Source: Myxococcales bacterium
Lineage (GTDB): Bacteria > Myxococcota > Myxococcia > Myxococcales > Myxococcaceae
Assembly: GCA_020846875.1 (NCBI GenBank)
Contig: JADLDB010000134.1
Span: 1 to 53,995 of the forward strand
Length of the DNA stretch: 53,995 nt
Direction: 5' to 3'
Shown: in pieces, positions 49,643 to 53,995 of the stretch
How the letters are laid out: each line of letters opens with the position of its first letter
Position numbering within the stretch: the first letter of the stretch is position 1
Made by a program: the position numbers and the translations under genes
The notes under the pieces: model-generated
The model's input: the letters and a program-made list of their open reading frames with translations, nothing else
The model's database searches: none
What the model was told of the DNA's origin: nothing

Positions 49643-52024
49643 CTACTCGGACGCCAGCGTCGCAGCCAGCTCGGACCAGAAGGCGCTGGTCCAGTAGTTG
49701 TTCAACGCATCGAGCTTGTCGCTGTCGGCGCCTTCCCGCATCGCCGTCGCGTGCTGGTAGTCGAGCCGGGCGGCGACGGGGATGAAGCCGGCGGTCGCCT
49801 TCGCGCGGCCGGCCGCCTCCCGGGCGTGCAGCCGCGCCTGCTCGAGCTGCGCGGTGAGCGCCTTGCGCCGCGTCAGGGTGATGTCACCGGACCTGCTGAA
49901 CTCGGCACCCAGGGCGTAGTACTTGTTCACCAGGCCGGCCGCCGTGAAGTACGCATCGACGCCGGCGGCGAGCCGCATCAGGTTCTTCGGGCCGTCGTCA
50001 CCCGGCTTGATGCTCTCGGTGAGCAGCACGCCGTGCTTGGCGAGCAGGTAGGGGAGCTCCCGGCTGGCCATGACCTGCTCCGCCTCGGCCTTCGTCACGC
50101 CCTTGCCCTCCTCAATCTGCGCGGTCACCAGCGCGTCGAAGTAGGAGAGCGCCGCGCCGGCCGCCGAGCCGTAGGCCGCCGCTTCTCGCCCCAGCCGCGC
50201 CAGGTTCGCGCGGGAAGCCTGCCCTTCTTCCCCCGACAGGTCCTGGAAGTCCCGGGCCAGGTCCAGCATCACCTTCGCGCAGTGGTAGTAGGCGATGGGC
50301 AGGATGAGGTTCTCGGTCAGGAACTGGAACACGTCCGGGGTCATCTTGATGGTGCCGGCGCGCAGCATCTGCATCGCCTTACCTGCCTTGGCCTTGGCGG
50401 TCTCGGCCAGGTCGGCGAAGTTCGCCGCCGAGGTGTAAGTGGTGAACGAGAGGGTCACGTTCACCTGGCCGCCGACGCTCTGCTTCTTCGAGCGGATGAG
50501 CAGCTCGTCGCCGAAGGCCTTCACCTGGCCGCGGACCGAGGAGGCCTCGGCGATTTGCGACTCGATGCTCTGCAGGTCGCCTTGCAGCAGGCTGGCCGTG
50601 AAGGCCATGGTGTCGCGCACCAGCACCAGGCTCAGGCCAGCGCGGGTGTAGTTGGACAGCGCGGCCGCGGGGAGGTCGCTGCGCTCCATCGTCTGGGCGC
50701 TCTTGACCAGGTCGGCGGCCGTGTTCATGAGCGGCTGAACGAAGGGGGCGACGCGCGGCTCGCGCCGGAGGTCCTTCTGGAGCCCGGCAATCTCGCTGTC
50801 GAGCCGGGCCTTCCAGGAGGTGACCTTCGCGTGCAGCCGTTGGCTGGTCTCTGCGTCGAGCTCCATGGCGGCCTCGTCGACGGGCGCCGGGCGGGGCAGT
50901 TGGTCCCCGGTGAGGAACTCGTACGCCTCGTTGAGGTCGTGGATTTCCTTCACCTCGAGCCCGAGGCGGCTGCCGACCGCCTCGAGGTCCACCTGCGACA
51001 TGTCGCTCAGGTCGACGTGGTTGCGCGCCCCCATCGGGTAGCCGAAGCGGGTAATGCCGTCCTTCTTCGCGCCGCCCATCTTCTGGACGATGCCGCCCAC
51101 CGGGCCCGCGGAGCCGTCGGGGTTGATGGTGCCCGTCATGGTGGTGTTGGGCACCAACGGCTTGCCGCGCAGCAGGGCCATCATCGTCGCCGTCATGAGC
51201 ATTCCGGCGGACGGGCCGTCGATGTGGCCGCCGGCGCGCACCAGGTACTCATGGTCGATGAGCGAGACGCCCACCGCCTTGCTGGCGCTGAAGGCGGCGA
51301 GCCAGCTCGCGGTCCTCCATTGGTTGCCCGTCCCGCCGGCGAACTCCTCGATGACGCCGACGGACGCCCCGTCCTTGGTGTTGGGGCTCACCCGCATCGT
51401 GATGTCGGCCGTGCCGCCTTCCACCTGGACGCCGGGGCGGCCGCTGAACCACACCGCCTTGACGGTGGCCTCGCCGCCCGGGGCCACCGGTTCCTTCGCG
51501 CCAGGGCGCGAGCTGTCAGCCCCTCCGCCCTTCGACAAGACGCGCAGCGCGCCCGCGCCGAGCGCCGCGACGGCCAGCACTCCCAGGGCGCCCAGGGCGA
51601 CGAAGAGGGCGCGCCGGGAGGAGGCCGCCGGCCGCTGGGGCTGGCTGGCCACGGGCTGCGCCGCGGGGGTCCCGGCGGCGGGCGTCGTGGGGCGCCGGGT
51701 GACGGCCTGGGCCACCACGGTGCGACCCCGGCCGGCGGGCGCCTCGTACTGAAGCGTGGAGCTGCCGATTTGAACGATGGAGCCGGGCACCAACTCGACC
51801 TGCTGAATGCGCTGGCCGAGCAGGAAGGAGCCGTTGGTGCTGTTGAGGTCGCGGTACGTCAGCCGGCCGCCCTCCCAGAGCAGCTCGGCGTGGGTCGAGC
51901 TGCACAGCGCGTCGGCGACGACCAGGTCCCCCGCCTCCCGTCCGATGGTGAGGCGTGGCTGGCTGAAGACCAGGCGCTGGGGCCCCTGCCCCGCGACCGT
52001 GAGAACGATGGTGAAGGTCGTCAC
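49643..52024 (-). CDS. FHA-transmembrane-Lon-type protease
   Basis: The 793-residue protein is built of an FHA domain (about 20-95: LTIGREAGDLVVADALCSSTHAELLW, STNGSFLL), a linker, one transmembrane helix (about 138-163), a Lon-type S16 protease domain and a long helical C-terminal region. The protease has D-G-P-S272-A-G and K315 in IVQKMGGA, spaced 43 residues apart, exactly as in Lon, but no AAA+ ATPase is attached. With the FHA inside the cell, the protease would face the periplasm. The C-terminal 400 residues have coiled-coil-like helices. It starts at GTG 52024 after GAGGGGG. The combination is unusual. Confidence 0.9.
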   Translation of the reverse strand: MTTFTIVLTVAGQGPQRLVFSQPRLTIGREAGDLVVADALCSSTHAELLWEGGRLTYRDLNSTNGSFLLGQRIQQVELVPGSIVQIGSSTLQYEAPAGRGRTVVAQAVTRRPTTPAAGTPAAQPVASQPQRPAASSRRALFVALGALGVLAVAALGAGALRVLSKGGGADSSRPGAKEPVAPGGEATVKAVWFSGRPGVQVEGGTADITMRVSPNTKDGASVGVIEEFAGGTGNQWRTASWLAAFSASKAVGVSLIDHEYLVRAGGHIDGPSAGMLMTATMMALLRGKPLVPNTTMTGTINPDGSAGPVGGIVQKMGGAKKDGITRFGYPMGARNHVDLSDMSQVDLEAVGSRLGLEVKEIHDLNEAYEFLTGDQLPRPAPVDEAAMELDAETSQRLHAKVTSWKARLDSEIAGLQKDLRREPRVAPFVQPLMNTAADLVKSAQTMERSDLPAAALSNYTRAGLSLVLVRDTMAFTASLLQGDLQSIESQIAEASSVRGQVKAFGDELLIRSKKQSVGGQVNVTLSFTTYTSAANFADLAETAKAKAGKAMQMLRAGTIKMTPDVFQFLTENLILPIAYYHCAKVMLDLARDFQDLSGEEGQASRANLARLGREAAAYGSAAGAALSYFDALVTAQIEEGKGVTKAEAEQVMASRELPYLLAKHGVLLTESIKPGDDGPKNLMRLAAGVDAYFTAAGLVNKYYALGAEFSRSGDITLTRRKALTAQLEQARLHAREAAGRAKATAGFIPVAARLDYQHATAMREGADSDKLDALNNYWTSAFWSELAATLASE

Positions 52025-52096
52025 GTGATGCCCCCTCTCGCGCTCCAGCGGCAGAGCCCGCTTGAAACGTTTGGACGGTATGCCAGAAATCGAGGC

Positions 52097-53872
52097 ATGA
52101 CAGCACTCTCTCTTGATTGGAAGAGTTCTGGCTTGGCGCTGACCTTCGCGCTGGCCGCTTCGTCGTGCGCCGGCTCGGGGCGCTCATGGAGCACCACCAC
52201 GACGAGCACGACGACCTGGTCCTCGTCTTCCTCCTCGGGAGGCGAGGAAAAGCCCCGGCGCAACCCGTGCGGCAGCAGGAGCGCCGCCGACTGCAGCGAG
52301 GACGCGAAGAGGTTGATGGACCGAGGCGAGGCGGCGGGGGCAGACCTGGCCGAAGCGGCCTGCTTCATGGGCCTCGCGCCTTCTTGCGCGGACGCCGTCG
52401 TCTTCCTGGAGAAGAGGGACCCGGAGCGCGCCTTTCGCATCCAGTCGCACGGTTGCTCGGAGCTGCGTGACACCTTCGGGTGCGTGAACCTGGGCGTGTT
52501 GCTCGCGGATGGCACCGGCACCAGTCCAGACCCCGCTCGCGCCCTGAAGCTCTACCGGAGCGCCTGCGACCACCGCGATGGGCGCGGCTGCCGCTACCTG
52601 GGAAACTCCCTGCGCGACGAGCGCTTTGGAGCGACGAAGCCCGACGAAGCGGTCGCGGCCTATGCGGCCGGCTGCAAGGCCGGCGACGCCAGGTCGTGCG
52701 AGCTGGTGCCCGTGGCCGCGCGCGAGAGCGGCAGGCCCCTGCCAATCGACGACGAGAGCGCGTGGCTGCGCGCTTCCTGTACGGAGGCCAACCCGACAGG
52801 CTGCACGGCCTGGGGTATTTTTCTCATGAACCTGGAGCGGCCGTATCTCGCGGCCTTCGCCAGCGGCTGCAAGTGGAGGGCCGCGCCTTCCTGCGCGGAG
52901 CTCTCGGCGGCCGCCCTGCGAGCCGACAGAGAGGTCGAGGCGCTGGAGAGGGCCAGGGAAGCGTGTGGGTACGACGGCGCGTGGTGCTTCTGGTACGGCG
53001 CGGCCCTGTCCAGGAAGCGCGACTTCGTCGCGGCCGCGCAGACGTGGGAGGCCGCCTGCGGCCAGGGGGAGGCGCGTTCCTGTCGCGCGCTGGGTATCGC
53101 GTACCTCCAGGGGCAGGGGCGCGACCTCGACGTGGCCCGCGCCCAGTCACTCCTCCAGAAGGCCTGCGACCTGAAGGACGGCCGGTCCTGCGAGTCGGTG
53201 GGCGTGCTGTTCCTCCAGGGGAAGCTCGTCCCCAGGGACCTCACGGCCGCGCGGGCGTCCTTCGAGGACGCCTGCAAGAAGGGCGCGTGCCGGGCGCTCG
53301 CGGCCTGCGAGGCAGACGGGGTGCTGGGCAAGCCGAACAAGGCGCGGGCGCGCCAACTGTACGAGCAGCAGTGCACCAACAGCCCAACCACCGGCTGCGT
53401 GGAGGCCGGGGTCATGGCCCGCGAAGGGCAGGGCGGCCCCAGGGACCTGGGGCGAGCGGCGTCGCTGTTCTCCAGAGGGTGCAACGCGAAGGACGACTGG
53501 TCCTGCAACATGCTGGCGTACCTGACCATCGCCGGCGAGGGCGTCCAGAAGAACATCCCCCGCGCCTTCGAGTTGTGGGAGAGCGCCAGCAAGACCCTGC
53601 CGGAGGCGCACGACAGCATCGGCGAGGCGCACGAGAAGGGCCTGGGTGGGATTCCGAAGAACCTCCCGCTCGCTTACGAGCTGTACCTGCAGGCCTGCAA
53701 CGCCGGGGTCCGCGAGTCCTGCGCCAACGCCGCGCGCGTGGCGAAGGCCGTCCGGAAGCCCGCCCCGAAGGCACCGCCACCTCCGGCGTCAGACCAAGGC
53801 CCACGCCCCACGCAGGCTCAGCGGGGCGGCCTCGCCCTGCCGGACCTCACCGGCATCATCAACAGCTTCTAA
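52097..53872 (+). CDS. Sel1-repeat lipoprotein
   Basis: The 591-residue protein has a signal with likely lipid Cys (ALAASSCAG), a Thr/Ser-rich stretch (STTTTSTTTWSSSSSS), a Cys-rich region, then at least ten Sel1 units (FGCVNLGVLLADG, RGCRYLGNSL, RSCRALGIAYLQGQG and so on) with Cys near each unit end, and a Pro-rich tail. It would act as a surface scaffold. ATG 52097 was chosen; a much longer open frame to the left (from 47315) is a shadow of GC-rich genes. It ends 1 bp before the IS630-like sequence. Confidence 0.88.
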   Translation: MTALSLDWKSSGLALTFALAASSCAGSGRSWSTTTTSTTTWSSSSSSGGEEKPRRNPCGSRSAADCSEDAKRLMDRGEAAGADLAEAACFMGLAPSCADAVVFLEKRDPERAFRIQSHGCSELRDTFGCVNLGVLLADGTGTSPDPARALKLYRSACDHRDGRGCRYLGNSLRDERFGATKPDEAVAAYAAGCKAGDARSCELVPVAARESGRPLPIDDESAWLRASCTEANPTGCTAWGIFLMNLERPYLAAFASGCKWRAAPSCAELSAAALRADREVEALERAREACGYDGAWCFWYGAALSRKRDFVAAAQTWEAACGQGEARSCRALGIAYLQGQGRDLDVARAQSLLQKACDLKDGRSCESVGVLFLQGKLVPRDLTAARASFEDACKKGACRALAACEADGVLGKPNKARARQLYEQQCTNSPTTGCVEAGVMAREGQGGPRDLGRAASLFSRGCNAKDDWSCNMLAYLTIAGEGVQKNIPRAFELWESASKTLPEAHDSIGEAHEKGLGGIPKNLPLAYELYLQACNAGVRESCANAARVAKAVRKPAPKAPPPPASDQGPRPTQAQRGGLALPDLTGIINSF

Positions 53873-53995
53873 GTACAGCGCCCCAGAAGTTGGTGCTCTT
53901 ACGCGGCGCGCGCAACGCGGGCCTCGTGGGTCCTGAGCACCTTGTCGAACGAGGCAGAGGTCCAGTTGAACGGATGAGCCTCGCGATTCCATGCA
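53873..53995. mobile_element. End of an IS630-like insertion sequence (partial)
   Basis: Directly after the TAA of the Sel1 gene begins a stretch tacagcgccccagaagttgg that has the look of an IS630 terminal repeat, then the end of a transposase on the minus strand. The IS continues beyond the right edge. IS630 elements insert at TA, and a TA lies at the junction, so the Sel1 reading frame may now end at the element. Confidence 0.6.
53899..53995 (-). CDS. IS630-family transposase, C-terminal end (partial)
   Basis: The last 31 codons read AWNREAHPFNWTSASFDKVL and then RTHEARVARAA before the stop at 53899. The H-P-F-x-W-T motif just before the end is typical of IS630-type DDE transposases. The rest of the gene lies outside the window. 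The frame is open to the right edge. Confidence 0.65.
   Translation of the reverse strand, partial: AWNREAHPFNWTSASFDKVLRTHEARVARAA

Noticed and set aside
47315-52096. Plus-strand reading frame open from 47315 all the way into the Sel1 gene (over 2,000 codons in total)
   Set aside because: It lies over the urea transporter in another frame and antisense to the methyltransferase and the FHA-Lon gene. Its translation is Arg/Gly/Ala/Val/His-rich low-complexity sequence, as expected from the complement of GC-rich codons. Only the part from 52097 is a real gene.

Overview
The window is very GC-rich DNA with almost every third codon position G or C. Its genes are typical of a large-genome myxobacterium (Myxococcota): four Hanks-type Ser/Thr kinases, a PP2C phosphatase, FHA-domain regulators of the sigma-54 activator type, many lipoproteins with long Gly-rich linkers, Sel1/TPR proteins, a PilZ protein and a heme-motif/reeler protein with a myxobacterial-style C-terminal anchor. 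No rRNA, tRNA or CRISPR array was seen. The placement at phylum level is firm; a genus is not claimed.

Layout. 1-4653: a lipoprotein cut by the left edge, an Omp85-type barrel, a sulfatase lipoprotein and a TPR protein. 4722-6809: isocitrate dehydrogenase and a periplasmic ApbE. 6812-10770: a minus-strand operon of DUF4266 lipoprotein, DUF3570 outer-membrane protein, a CX4CH protein and a CxxCH/reeler protein read through into an outer-membrane protein. 11967-14327: bacterioferritin-associated ferredoxin, bacterioferritin, and a second CX4CH plus CxxCH/reeler pair. 14520-20676: two CorA-type transporters, a methyltransferase, secreted proteins, a CDP-alcohol phosphatidyltransferase and an S26-like protein.

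20995-38995 is a signalling region: an HPt-receiver protein behind a candidate sigma-54 promoter, a kinase-receiver fusion, a hybrid histidine kinase whose H-box is deleted, a PP2C phosphatase, two FHA-AAA+ regulators (one lacking GAFTGA), two more kinases, and an HTH-DUF4325 protein behind an 11-bp direct-repeat array. 39056-47378: PPC-domain lipoprotein, PilZ protein, a gene relic, a 104-bp inverted-repeat element, a cytochrome-like lipoprotein, two overlapping zinc-ribbon membrane proteins, a lipidated pilin-like protein, an acetyltransferase and a fourth kinase. 47499-53995: urea transporter, methyltransferase, an FHA-TM-Lon protease, a Sel1 lipoprotein, and the end of an IS630-like element at the right edge.

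The best candidate for an undescribed system is the cell-envelope redox set at 5742-14327. ApbE sits beside DUF4266 and DUF3570, a combination I know from other bacteria, but here it is combined with proteins carrying unusual CX4CH motifs and CxxCH-reeler proteins, and the last two types occur again as a second pair beside the bacterioferritin genes. Other strong leads are the membrane-tethered FHA-Lon protease, with the exact 43-residue Ser-Lys spacing of Lon, the operator-like array before the DUF4325 regulator, and the inverted-repeat element at 42399-42502.
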